Assembly: GCA_026398545.1 (NCBI GenBank)
Contig: JAPLSR010000241.1
Coordinates: 1 to 5,379, forward strand
Origin: Candidatus Sumerlaeota bacterium
GTDB taxonomy: Bacteria > Sumerlaeota > Sumerlaeia > MWCT01
Direction: 5' to 3'
DNA: 5,379 nucleotides
Shown here piece after piece: positions 1-5,379 of the stretch. Both the position numbers and the translations under genes were made by a program. A model generated the notes under the pieces. The model was not told the origin of the DNA. It made no database searches and saw nothing but the letters and a program-made list of their open reading frames with translations. Every line of letters begins with the position of its first letter. Position 1 is the stretch's first letter.

Positions 1-2
1 TC

Positions 3-1136
3 CTGTCTCCAACGCTTAATATCCCGCCTGACTTAGAGAAGGATATCACCATTGTAGATTTTCCCTTGCCCTGTGCGGAGAACCTGAAACAACTCTGTCG
101 AATTATTGCTAAGGATGTAAAAGATAATCCCAATTTAAGGGTGGATTTATCCTCCGAATCGTTGGACAGGATTATTGAGGCGGCTATGGGGCTGACATGG
201 ACGGAGGCGGAGGGTGTTCTGGCAAAGGTGCTGGTTGATACAGGGAAATTGACGGCTTCTGAGGCGCCTCTCATCTATTCGGAAAAAAGGCAGATAATCC
301 GGAAGACCGGCATTCTTGAGTATATTGACGCCAAAGAGCAGATGTCCAATGTGGGTGGTCTGGGAACACTCAAGCGCTGGCTGGAGAAAAGACGGCTGGC
401 ATTTTCACAAGAGGCGAGGCAGTATGGACTTCCCGTTCCCAAGGGTGTCCTTTTCGTCGGTGTTCAGGGATGTGGCAAAAGCCTCTGCGCCAAGGCTGTC
501 TCCAATCTATGGTCGCTCCCTATCCTGCGGTTAGACATGGGATGCCTCTTCTCAAGTTTTATCGGCTCATCCGAGCAGAATGTCCGGCGCGCCATTTCCG
601 TTGCAGAATCCGTCTCTCCAGTCATACTCTGGATAGACGAGTTGGACAAGGGCTTCTCAGGGATACAATCCTCCAATTTTTCTGATAGCGGCACAACTGC
701 CCGTGTCTTTGGAACCATAATCACTTGGTTGCAGGAAAAGGAGGCGGCGGTTTTTGTCATCGCCACAGCGAATGAGGTGGAATTGCTCCCGCCGGAGCTG
801 CTTCGCAAGGGGCGTTTTGATGAAATTTTCTTTGTGGACCTGCCGAGTGCCGAGGAAAGGCGCGAGATACTTGCCATACATCTGAAAAAGAGAGGTCGCG
901 ACCCTGCCAGATTTGACCTTGAAAAGTTAGCGGTGGCAGCGGAGAGATTCAGCGGCTCAGAGATTGAACAGGCGATTATATCAGCCCTCTATGATGCGTT
1001 TGAAAAGAGAACGGATATAACCACAGAGGGGATTGTGCAGGCAATAAAGGACACCTATCCCCTCTCCGCCACCATGAGAGAGGCGATTGAAGGGCGGCGT
1101 CAGTGGGCAAAGGGTCGTGCCCGCATGGCGTCGTGA
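3..1136 (+). CDS. AAA+ ATPase, Ycf46-like, 5'-truncated by the window edge
   Basis: The reading frame is open from base 3 to the TGA at 1134-1136 (377 codons), so the gene starts before the window. A TTG at 66 is not a credible start, because the upstream codons (LSPTLNIPPDLEKDITIVDF...) continue the helical N-terminal region typical of Ycf46-type AAA proteins, which are usually about 500 residues long. Numbering from base 3, Walker A is GVQGCGKS at about 153-160. Walker B is VILWIDELDK at about 207-216, with D212 and E213. Sensor 1 is in VIATAN (N257), two arginine-finger candidates lie in LRKGRFDE (R268, R271), and the GSEIEQAI sensor-2 helix is near 317-325. All core ATPase residues are present, so it should hydrolyse ATP. 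Ycf46 proteins occur in algal plastids, cyanobacteria and other bacteria, and their role is poorly defined. The family assignment rests on motif layout and the N-terminal sequence. The AAA+ call is near certain; the Ycf46 subtype is likely. Confidence 0.86.
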   Translation: MSPTLNIPPDLEKDITIVDFPLPCAENLKQLCRIIAKDVKDNPNLRVDLSSESLDRIIEAAMGLTWTEAEGVLAKVLVDTGKLTASEAPLIYSEKRQIIRKTGILEYIDAKEQMSNVGGLGTLKRWLEKRRLAFSQEARQYGLPVPKGVLFVGVQGCGKSLCAKAVSNLWSLPILRLDMGCLFSSFIGSSEQNVRRAISVAESVSPVILWIDELDKGFSGIQSSNFSDSGTTARVFGTIITWLQEKEAAVFVIATANEVELLPPELLRKGRFDEIFFVDLPSAEERREILAIHLKKRGRDPARFDLEKLAVAAERFSGSEIEQAIISALYDAFEKRTDITTEGIVQAIKDTYPLSATMREAIEGRRQWAKGRARMAS

Positions 1137-1162
1137 ATGCCTGTATTTGTTTAGCCATTTAT

Positions 1163-1166
1163 GGAG
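1163..1166 (+). promoter_or_regulatory. Ribosome binding site for the nucleotidyltransferase gene
   Basis: GGAG lies 8 bases before the ATG at 1175. It fixes that ATG as the start rather than the in-frame ATG at 1103, which would overlap the AAA+ gene and add 24 residues unlike the family. Confidence 0.7.
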
Positions 1167-1174
1167 TAATTCAT

Positions 1175-1522
1175 ATGCGAACCATTGATACAATTCAATT
1201 GCTCAAACCAAGAGATAAAGACCTGTTATCTAATTTAAAGTGCGTTATTCAGGGATTTTCACCTTCTGCAAATCTTCTTCTCTATGGCAGCATTGCCAGA
1301 GGAACTCAATGCCCTGAATCTGATTACGATATATTGGTTCTGATGGATACTCCCCTGACTTTATCTGAAGATGATGCCATTCAGGATGCAGTTTATGACC
1401 TTGAATTATCCTATGGCGTTGTGATTTCCATTATTTTTTTCACGAAGGATGAATGGAGCGGACCCCTTGCCTGTGCCATGCCCTTTCATAAGCAAGTTGA
1501 GGCTGATGCGGTGTTGTTATGA
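1175..1522 (+). CDS. MNT-type minimal nucleotidyltransferase (HEPN partner)
   Basis: This 115-residue protein fits the usual length of a minimal nucleotidyltransferase (MNT) domain. The signature is LYGSIARGTQCPESDYDILV: G38-S39, exactly ten residues, then D50-x-D52, the GSx10DxD metal and nucleotide site. The third acidic residue often found on a later strand is not evident; the matching stretch reads GVVISIIFFTKDEW (81-94). Many MNT proteins encoded beside HEPN genes act as antitoxins, and the type VII MntA antitoxins AMPylate their HEPN toxin. That activity here is inference from family and context. The stop codon overlaps the start of the next gene (ATGA at 1519-1522), so the two are translationally coupled. 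Base composition is A+T-rich (bases 1201-1260 are 35% G+C, against 55% for 3241-3300), which suggests separate acquisition. The MNT fold is a confident call; the antitoxin role is moderate. Confidence 0.88.
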   Translation: MRTIDTIQLLKPRDKDLLSNLKCVIQGFSPSANLLLYGSIARGTQCPESDYDILVLMDTPLTLSEDDAIQDAVYDLELSYGVVISIIFFTKDEWSGPLACAMPFHKQVEADAVLL

Positions 1523-1932
1523 AACCTGAAGATAGAACATTGATTCGCTATCGGCTTTCTCGCGCATCAGAATCTCTTGAAGAAGCAGATCTGCTATTGA
1601 GCAAAGGGCATCTTCATTCTGCGGTGAGTAGAATTTATTATGCTTGTTTTTATGCCGTATCAGCGCTATTATTAACCGAAGGGCAATCCTCATCCAGACA
1701 CGCTGGGATTAGGTCCCTTTTTGATCAATTATGGATTAATCCCAGACGACTCCCGAAAGAGATGGGACGTTTATATAGGCGACTTTTCGAGAAGAGACAG
1801 GAAAGCGATTATACCGATCTCGTTAAATTCGATGCCGGGGACGTTAAGAACATGCTTCAGGAAGCTGTCAGTTTTGTGAACATAATATCAGAAAAGACGG
1901 AAGAAAAGATTACCGGAGAATTGAAAGATTAA
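1519..1932 (+). CDS. HEPN domain protein, partner of the MNT nucleotidyltransferase
   Basis: This 137-residue, mostly helical protein has the HEPN layout. An N-terminal helix (LSRASESLEEADLLLSKG, 13-30) is followed by the typical AVSRIYYACFYAVSALLL helix (35-52), then SSRHAGIRSLF (58-68) and a C-terminal EKRQESDYTD motif (91-100). It starts at the ATG inside the ATGA overlap with the MNT gene, without a clear Shine-Dalgarno site of its own, so its translation probably depends on the upstream gene. HEPN/MNT pairs are often toxin-antitoxin modules in which HEPN is an RNase using an R-x4-6-H motif. I cannot find that motif: the only histidines are at 31, 33 and 61, and none follows an arginine at the required spacing. 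The conserved features here are YYA, RH and R-x3-DY. It may therefore use other residues, be non-nucleolytic, or work as a substrate-binding partner. The fold is confident; the toxic activity is unproven. Confidence 0.88.
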   Translation: MKPEDRTLIRYRLSRASESLEEADLLLSKGHLHSAVSRIYYACFYAVSALLLTEGQSSSRHAGIRSLFDQLWINPRRLPKEMGRLYRRLFEKRQESDYTDLVKFDAGDVKNMLQEAVSFVNIISEKTEEKITGELKD

Positions 1933-1963
1933 TGGCGTAATTTATTCACAAATTATTTCTATC

Positions 1964-1969
1964 AGGAGG
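1964..1969 (+). promoter_or_regulatory. Strong ribosome binding site for the lipoprotein gene
   Basis: AGGAGG, five bases before the ATG at 1975, is a near-perfect Shine-Dalgarno sequence. It selects 1975 over the in-frame ATGs at 1990 and 2026. This matters because the choice places the repeat at 1993-2023 inside the translated signal peptide. Confidence 0.85.
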
Positions 1970-1974
1970 AGACC

Positions 1975-2970
1975 ATGAAACGATTTTCCATGAGCCTACT
2001 TCGCCGAAGTGGCTACGAAGTCCGAATGCTGGTTTTGTTTTTCTCGCTGTTGCTTTTGGGCGGGTGCCTGAATTTCCTCTCGCAGGAAATCTTTATCTCC
2101 CGCTCCAATGACAGGCAGGATATGTTCTTCCTCCTCGTATATCACGGGCTTTATTCGGATGGAGAGGACCAGAAATCCATAAGTCAGTTTGAGAGTGTCC
2201 TTAATGCTGGTGATGAATTCGCCATTTCTGGCAACTGGCCCTTTGATTTCAAACTCGGGGAGATAAAGAAGGAGCTTTCTGAGGGAAAGCTGAAAGGTCG
2301 CCCACAGGCGGAGCGGTTTTTGAATTATCTCTTCGCCAATCTGAAGGTGAAAAACGGCGGGCTTTACAGCGAGTCGGCAACAGGGCACCTCAGCGGCTTC
2401 CAGATAATCCGCATCCGCGGTGTTGATGAATTCTCCCGCCTTGCCAATGAGGCTATCTGCGAGAGTTTAACAATTGACAAGCCCTCCACCGCCACATTTC
2501 CCCTTACTGGCGCCCTGTGGTATGAGAAGAGTAAAAAAGGCGGTTGGGAATGGCACACATTCAAAAGGTCAACTCTCCTTGTGAACATCCCCGCCGCGTC
2601 TCCCGAAATGGAGTCTATAAGGAAAAAGTATATTGGCGAGGCTGTCACCGACATTCACGATGAACCCTCCACATATTCCCTCAAGGCTTGGAAAGACCTC
2701 TTCTCGGAAAACGTCCTCAGCCTTGTCCAGGAAAGTGACGGATTCCATTTCCTCGCGGGCATTCCGGAAGAAAAGGTAAACCGGTTCTATTTCAATCTTG
2801 ATCCGCAGAAGGCGGAGAATTATTCCGGGAACCTGCTCAATTTTGCCACCCGCACGAGTTTGTGGAAGGGCGAAATGCGCTCCCGCAATATTGTGCAGGA
2901 TTTCAAAAAATCGCCCGAAAAATTCTTCAACACCCTGCCTGAAAACAAACCTGTGGGACTTCCAAAATGA
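1975..2970 (+). CDS. Predicted lipoprotein of unknown function
   Basis: This 331-residue protein has a lipoprotein signal peptide: a basic n-region, a hydrophobic stretch MLVLFFSLLLL (18-28) and a lipobox LGGC with the modified cysteine at 31. It should be lipid-anchored outside the cytoplasmic membrane. The rest is soluble, with no further membrane segment and no catalytic motif I recognise. It is a mix of short hydrophobic strands (FQIIRIRGV, 142-150) and charged helices, and ends in KPVGLPK. The n-region is unusually long (17 residues before the hydrophobic core) because residues about 7-16 are encoded by a copy of the dispersed repeat. The stop overlaps the start of the GT2 gene (ATGA at 2967-2970), so the two are probably one operon, and the protein may help synthesise or export the glycan made by that enzyme. 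I cannot assign a family or substrate. Confidence 0.82.
   Translation: MKRFSMSLLRRSGYEVRMLVLFFSLLLLGGCLNFLSQEIFISRSNDRQDMFFLLVYHGLYSDGEDQKSISQFESVLNAGDEFAISGNWPFDFKLGEIKKELSEGKLKGRPQAERFLNYLFANLKVKNGGLYSESATGHLSGFQIIRIRGVDEFSRLANEAICESLTIDKPSTATFPLTGALWYEKSKKGGWEWHTFKRSTLLVNIPAASPEMESIRKKYIGEAVTDIHDEPSTYSLKAWKDLFSENVLSLVQESDGFHFLAGIPEEKVNRFYFNLDPQKAENYSGNLLNFATRTSLWKGEMRSRNIVQDFKKSPEKFFNTLPENKPVGLPK
1993..2023 (+). repeat. Dispersed palindromic repeat, module S, inside the lipoprotein signal peptide
   Basis: Bases 1993-2010 (AGCCTACTTCGCCGAAGT) are identical over 18 bases to 3675-3692, and 2010-2020 (TGGCTACGAAG) match 3725-3735. The 30 bases at 1994-2023 also match 4241-4270 at 25 of 30 positions. 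The core ACTTCGCCGAAGT is a perfect hairpin palindrome around one central base. The copy is in frame and encodes about SLLRRSGYEV in the n-region of the lipoprotein signal peptide. It is the short, uninterrupted form of the S module. Confidence 0.85.
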
Positions 2971-3647
2971 AATTATCAGTCATTATACCTGTGTATAATG
3001 AGAAGAGGACGATTGACCTTATCTTAGAGAAGGTGCGCGCAGTCCCGATTGATAAGGAAGTCGTCATCGTCGACGGCAATTCCATTGATGGCACAAAAGA
3101 ACTTCTCAGGAGGCAGGAAGAATGTCCCGGGACGACCGTGATTTATGAGTCTGAAAAGAAGGGACGCGGGCACGCCCTGAAGGAGGGCATCAAGGTCGCC
3201 AGGGGAGATATCATCATCTTCCAGGATGCAGACCTCGAACTTGACCCCGATGATTATCCGGAACTCATCCGCCCCATTTTAGAGGGACGCGCCAACGTTG
3301 TATTTGGCTCCAGATTTCTCAAGGGCAAGCCGCCCATGGACTTTCTGCAATACTGGGGCAACCGCTTGATTAACATGACGGTCAATCTCCTCTACTGGAC
3401 GCACCTGACCGATGTGGAGACATGCTATCAGGTGTTCAGGAGAGAGGCTGTTAAAGATATTGAAATCAGAAACAACAGTTTCGCCTTCACGGTGGAGCTG
3501 ACCGTCAAGTTGCTCAAATCCAGTCAGAAGATTCTTGAGATACCGATAAGATATGTCCCGCGTGGACGGGCGGAGGGGAAGAAGGTTTACTGGGCGGACG
3601 GTTTTTCCTCCCTTTACACCCTTATCAAATACAGGTTTTTTGATTGA
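2967..3647 (+). CDS. GT2 family glycosyltransferase, polyprenyl-phosphate hexose synthase-like
   Basis: This 226-residue protein has the GT-A fold of family 2. It has an N-terminal strand SVIIPVYNE (4-12), a nucleotide-sugar site VIVDGNSIDGT (33-43) where the usual DD is D36-G37, and a DAD metal motif (D87-A-D89) in IIIFQDADLELDP. GSRF follows (114-117), then TDVETCYQVFRRE (148-160), FTVELTVKLLK (174-184), and the C-terminal IPIRYVPRGRAEGKKVYWADG. This set is typical of dolichol- or undecaprenyl-phosphate mannosyl/glucosyltransferases of the DPM1 type. They move a hexose from a GDP- or UDP-sugar to a polyprenyl phosphate at the cytoplasmic face. There is no C-terminal membrane segment, as in the short DPM1-like forms. 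The start overlaps the lipoprotein stop (ATGA). The glycosyltransferase call is near certain; the polyprenyl acceptor is likely and the sugar unknown. Confidence 0.92.
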   Translation: MKLSVIIPVYNEKRTIDLILEKVRAVPIDKEVVIVDGNSIDGTKELLRRQEECPGTTVIYESEKKGRGHALKEGIKVARGDIIIFQDADLELDPDDYPELIRPILEGRANVVFGSRFLKGKPPMDFLQYWGNRLINMTVNLLYWTHLTDVETCYQVFRREAVKDIEIRNNSFAFTVELTVKLLKSSQKILEIPIRYVPRGRAEGKKVYWADGFSSLYTLIKYRFFD

Positions 3648-3674
3648 AAGGTCAGTAATTCTTCTCCCATCCCA

Positions 3675-3738
3675 AGCCTACTTCGCCGAAGTCACCGACG
3701 CTACATAGCTTTGGCGACGGAGCGTGGCTACGAAGGCT
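3675..3738 (+). repeat. Composite palindromic repeat between convergent genes (L module inside S module)
   Basis: This 64-base element fills most of the 97-base gap between the two convergent genes. Its left end (3675-3692) is identical to 1993-2010 and its right end (from 3725) to 2010-2020. Between them lie 32 extra bases (3693-3724), the L module, which share a 25-base exact match (3704-3728 with 4275-4299) with the copy in the glycosyltransferase gene. The whole can fold as an imperfect hairpin: AGC 3675-3677 with GCT 3736-3738, CTTCG 3681-3685 with CGAAG 3731-3735, CC/GG, and ACGCT 3698-3702 with AGCGT 3721-3725. It could serve as a two-way terminator or transcript stabiliser, though it has no T-run. 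Confidence 0.85.
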
Positions 3739-3744
3739 GAATTA

Positions 3745-5379
3745 TTAGAGCGCGGAGCAGGCGGCGTCGGCGACCATTGCCGCCTTGCGTCTGCTTCCCC
3801 GCCAGTAATAAACATTTGTCCACCGCGATTTCCCGTAAAGCCTCAGCCCGATGGAATAGGTTCCCGTTTCAGCCTGTGGAGAGGGGGCAAGGTTTTTATC
3901 CTGCCCATTGAAAAGACTTACTCCCCTGAAAACGTGGGCTGTGCCGCACAGAATGGGATAATTCCCACCTGCGTTAGACCTGTAAATGATTTTGACATGA
4001 AGCGCTTTGCCCGCATCCGCCATTTTTAAGGGAAGGGAAATCTGAATCTCACTCAGCGCAGAGTCGCTTAATATGTCCCCTCTTCCGAACCGCCGCATCA
4101 GCGCATCATTCACAAATATTTCAAGGTCATAATCGATGGGCTTGTTATTGCTGTTGAAGATGGAGAGGAGAAGTCTGACATCGGGATATCCCTTTGACCA
4201 GCGGGGAAGGTCTATCACATGTTCTATGGTCGCCGACGCTGCCAACTCCGCCGAAGCGGCTGCGAAGGCCGGGCCATAGCTTTGGCGACGGAGCGTGGCG
4301 CTGGTGGGTAATCTGACCTGAAAGGATTGTGCTATGCCCAGAATCCTGAGGCGCTGGTACCCGCTGAGCATGGAGATGTAAAAGAAGAAAACAAGGAGCG
4401 CAAAAAAAACGACCTTGTTCTCACGGGTGACAAGTTTCGCCTTGATGACAAGGGCAAGAATTGCTCCAAGATAAAGGATGATGCAGGCTCTCATTATCGC
4501 CCCGAATGCCTTTGAGAGAAAGAATGGATGGACATCAAGGTTGAATAGAGCACTGGACTGTTTGAAATTATCCCGCAGACACATCAGGACGTACAGGAGT
4601 AAAACCAGCCCCACAACAAGCCTGACACGGGTAAAAACCTTCTGTCCGATGCCTCCCGTGAGGATATTTTTCAAAGCATCAAATAGCAAAGACAGACCGT
4701 AGGAACCGGCAATCATGACAAGTGGCATGATTGGGAATGTGTATCTGCTGATAGCAATCAGCGACACGTGAAGCAGGGTGTGATAAATGAATAAGATAAT
4801 CAGGAGCCCCATGGCAGGCATCGGAAAGCAGATGGCAAAGATGACCGCAGTCATCCCCGCCATGATGAGTAACCTGTGCTGGTTTTTCACAATTATATTA
4901 TTTTTGAAAATGGGGTCGGGATAATAGATGATGTAAGGTTCCCACAGGGAGGCGATTTTTCTGAGATACCACCCTGCATATCCAGCCGGGTCTTTCTTGA
5001 ATTCACTCAGAAACGTCTTTAATCCAACCTTCAGGAGAAATTCATTCTTTGCAAACTCATCCATTTGCGCAATTTCAGATGTGTGTTCTCCGAAATCATG
5101 ATAATTACCCTTATTGTAGTCATAGCGCGTGCCGGAATAAAAACACATCCCGCTCTCCGTGGAAAACAGGATGAATTTTTTGAAAACCACGAGGTTTCTA
5201 ATGACCCAGGGTGAAAATATGAGAAGTGCGAAGAGATAAAGCAGGATGTAATTTTTCATGAGCGGGAGAGCGAATGCCCCAAATCCCTTTTTATCCCGCT
5301 GTAAAATACGACGGAGCATATATAGCACAAATACAAAAGCGGGGAAAAAGAACAGGGTCGGGCGCACCATGCAACAAAG
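3745..5379 (-). CDS. Polytopic GT-C type glycosyltransferase, C-terminal part, truncated at the window edge
   Basis: The minus-strand frame runs from the right edge to the TAA at 3745-3747. The first ATG at 5370 is probably internal: codons L-C-C precede it, and MVRPTLFFFP looks like the mid-protein 'RPT...P' helix of ArnT/PMT-like GT-C enzymes. Numbered from that ATG, about eight membrane segments can be seen (near 5-20, 41-58, 168-182, 185-207, 212-230, 250-265, 292-310 and 318-336). SPWVIRN (53-59) and SRYTFPIMPLVMIAGSYG (208-224) are typical of this superfamily. The catalytic acidic loop would lie upstream, outside the window. Residues about 340-529 form a soluble, strand-rich C-terminal domain, unusual for a plain GT-C enzyme and probably extracytoplasmic or carbohydrate-binding. 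Two stretches (about 358-381 and about 530-541) are encoded by dispersed repeats. The family would use a polyprenyl-linked sugar donor; donor and acceptor are unknown. Confidence 0.85.
   Translation of the reverse strand, partial: LCCMVRPTLFFFPAFVFVLYMLRRILQRDKKGFGAFALPLMKNYILLYLFALLIFSPWVIRNLVVFKKFILFSTESGMCFYSGTRYDYNKGNYHDFGEHTSEIAQMDEFAKNEFLLKVGLKTFLSEFKKDPAGYAGWYLRKIASLWEPYIIYYPDPIFKNNIIVKNQHRLLIMAGMTAVIFAICFPMPAMGLLIILFIYHTLLHVSLIAISRYTFPIMPLVMIAGSYGLSLLFDALKNILTGGIGQKVFTRVRLVVGLVLLLYVLMCLRDNFKQSSALFNLDVHPFFLSKAFGAIMRACIILYLGAILALVIKAKLVTRENKVVFFALLVFFFYISMLSGYQRLRILGIAQSFQVRLPTSATLRRQSYGPAFAAASAELAASATIEHVIDLPRWSKGYPDVRLLLSIFNSNNKPIDYDLEIFVNDALMRRFGRGDILSDSALSEIQISLPLKMADAGKALHVKIIYRSNAGGNYPILCGTAHVFRGVSLFNGQDKNLAPSPQAETGTYSIGLRLYGKSRWTNVYYWRGSRRKAAMVADAACSAL
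3753..3777 (-). repeat. Partial inverted copy of the repeat at the 3' end of the glycosyltransferase gene
   Basis: On the minus strand this begins ATGGTCGCCGACGC (from base 3777) and matches 4226-4250 on the plus strand at 22 of 25 positions, 14 of them consecutive. It holds the left half of the L module plus the start of the S module, then ends at the stop codon. It encodes the alanine-rich tail MVADAACSAL of the glycosyltransferase. Its orientation is opposite to the copy about 450 bases away. Confidence 0.7.
4226..4299 (+). repeat. Composite palindromic repeat inside the glycosyltransferase gene (S module inside L module)
   Basis: This element is on the strand opposite to the gene it lies in. 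Its parts are the L left half (4226-4240), a 30-base S module (4241-4270, 25 of 30 identical to 1994-2023), a GGGC spacer, then the L right half (4275-4299), identical over 25 bases to 3704-3728. The order is the reverse nesting of the copy at 3675-3738. On the minus strand it encodes about 24 residues (ATLRRQSYGPAFAA... to ...AASAT) with the frame intact, between the last membrane segment and the soluble domain. The insert is rich in Ala and Ser, with two arginines, and looks like a flexible linker. Confidence 0.85.

Noticed and set aside
66..68. TTG as the start of the AAA+ gene
   Set aside because: The same frame is open to the window edge and codes for sequence that fits the family.
464..877. 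Minus-strand open frame of 137 codons inside the AAA+ gene
   Set aside because: It runs opposite the conserved Walker A and Walker B coding sequence and is a shadow with a low-complexity Ser/Arg composition.
1103..1174. Longer N-terminus for the nucleotidyltransferase starting at the ATG at 1103
   Set aside because: It overlaps the AAA+ gene, has no good ribosome site, and adds 24 residues unlike the family. The ATG at 1175 has GGAG eight bases upstream.
1921..1963. Promoter for the lipoprotein gene (TTGAAA at 1921-1926 followed by A+T-rich bases)
   Set aside because: No -10 hexamer lies at a suitable distance. TAATTT is 11 bases away and AATTAT 24 bases away.
3675..3738. tRNA or other structured RNA gene
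   Set aside because: The fold is a simple imperfect hairpin with no cloverleaf or TPsiC-like motif, and copies of it lie inside genes.
3724..4029. Plus-strand open frame of 101 codons across the gene end
   Set aside because: It is antisense to the glycosyltransferase, starts within the repeat, and has no domain or ribosome site.
3675..4299. CRISPR array
   Set aside because: The copies are irregularly spaced, in both orientations, nested and partly coding. There are no regular spacers or cas genes.
5368..5370. ATG as the start of the minus-strand glycosyltransferase
   Set aside because: The frame continues to the window edge, and the protein from here would lack the first half of a GT-C enzyme, including its catalytic loop.

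Overview
The window shows a short stretch of bacterial chromosome with tightly packed genes, close to half G+C in most of its genes. The protein types (a Ycf46-like AAA+ ATPase, a lipoprotein, a GT2 glycosyltransferase and a GT-C membrane glycosyltransferase) point to a bacterium with membrane-based polysaccharide or glycolipid synthesis. The lipobox signal peptide and Shine-Dalgarno (SD) sites support Bacteria. I cannot name the lineage from the sequence. An uncultured, metagenome-type lineage is my guess, because I do not recognise the lipoprotein and the window carries an unusual dispersed repeat family.

Layout, left to right. (1) The 3' part of a plus-strand AAA+ ATPase, whose start lies before the window. 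(2) A two-gene MNT nucleotidyltransferase/HEPN module (1175-1932) with ATGA stop/start coupling. It is visibly more A+T-rich than its neighbours and is probably an accessory toxin-antitoxin-like cassette. (3) A lipoprotein of unknown function (1975-2970), coupled by another ATGA overlap to a DPM1-like GT2 glycosyltransferase (2967-3647). (4) A convergent minus-strand gene (3745 to the right edge) that encodes the C-terminal part of a polytopic GT-C glycosyltransferase with a soluble C-terminal domain; its N-terminus is beyond the window.

The most unusual content is a family of short palindromic repeats in four places: 1993-2023, 3675-3738, 3753-3777 (inverted) and 4226-4299. They are built from two modules, called S and L here. 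At 3675-3738 L sits inside S; at 4226-4299 S sits inside L. Three of the four copies lie in open reading frames without breaking them. They lengthen the signal peptide of the lipoprotein, add about 24 residues between the membrane and soluble parts of the GT-C protein, and make up the last dozen residues of that same protein. This resembles the known behaviour of Rickettsia palindromic elements, but the sequence family is not one I can name.

Functional reading: the GT2 enzyme probably charges a polyprenyl phosphate with a hexose, and a GT-C enzyme such as the one opposite would use that kind of lipid-linked sugar outside the membrane. The link between the two is inferred from proximity only. 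The AAA+ gene and the MNT/HEPN pair have no evident role in this pathway.
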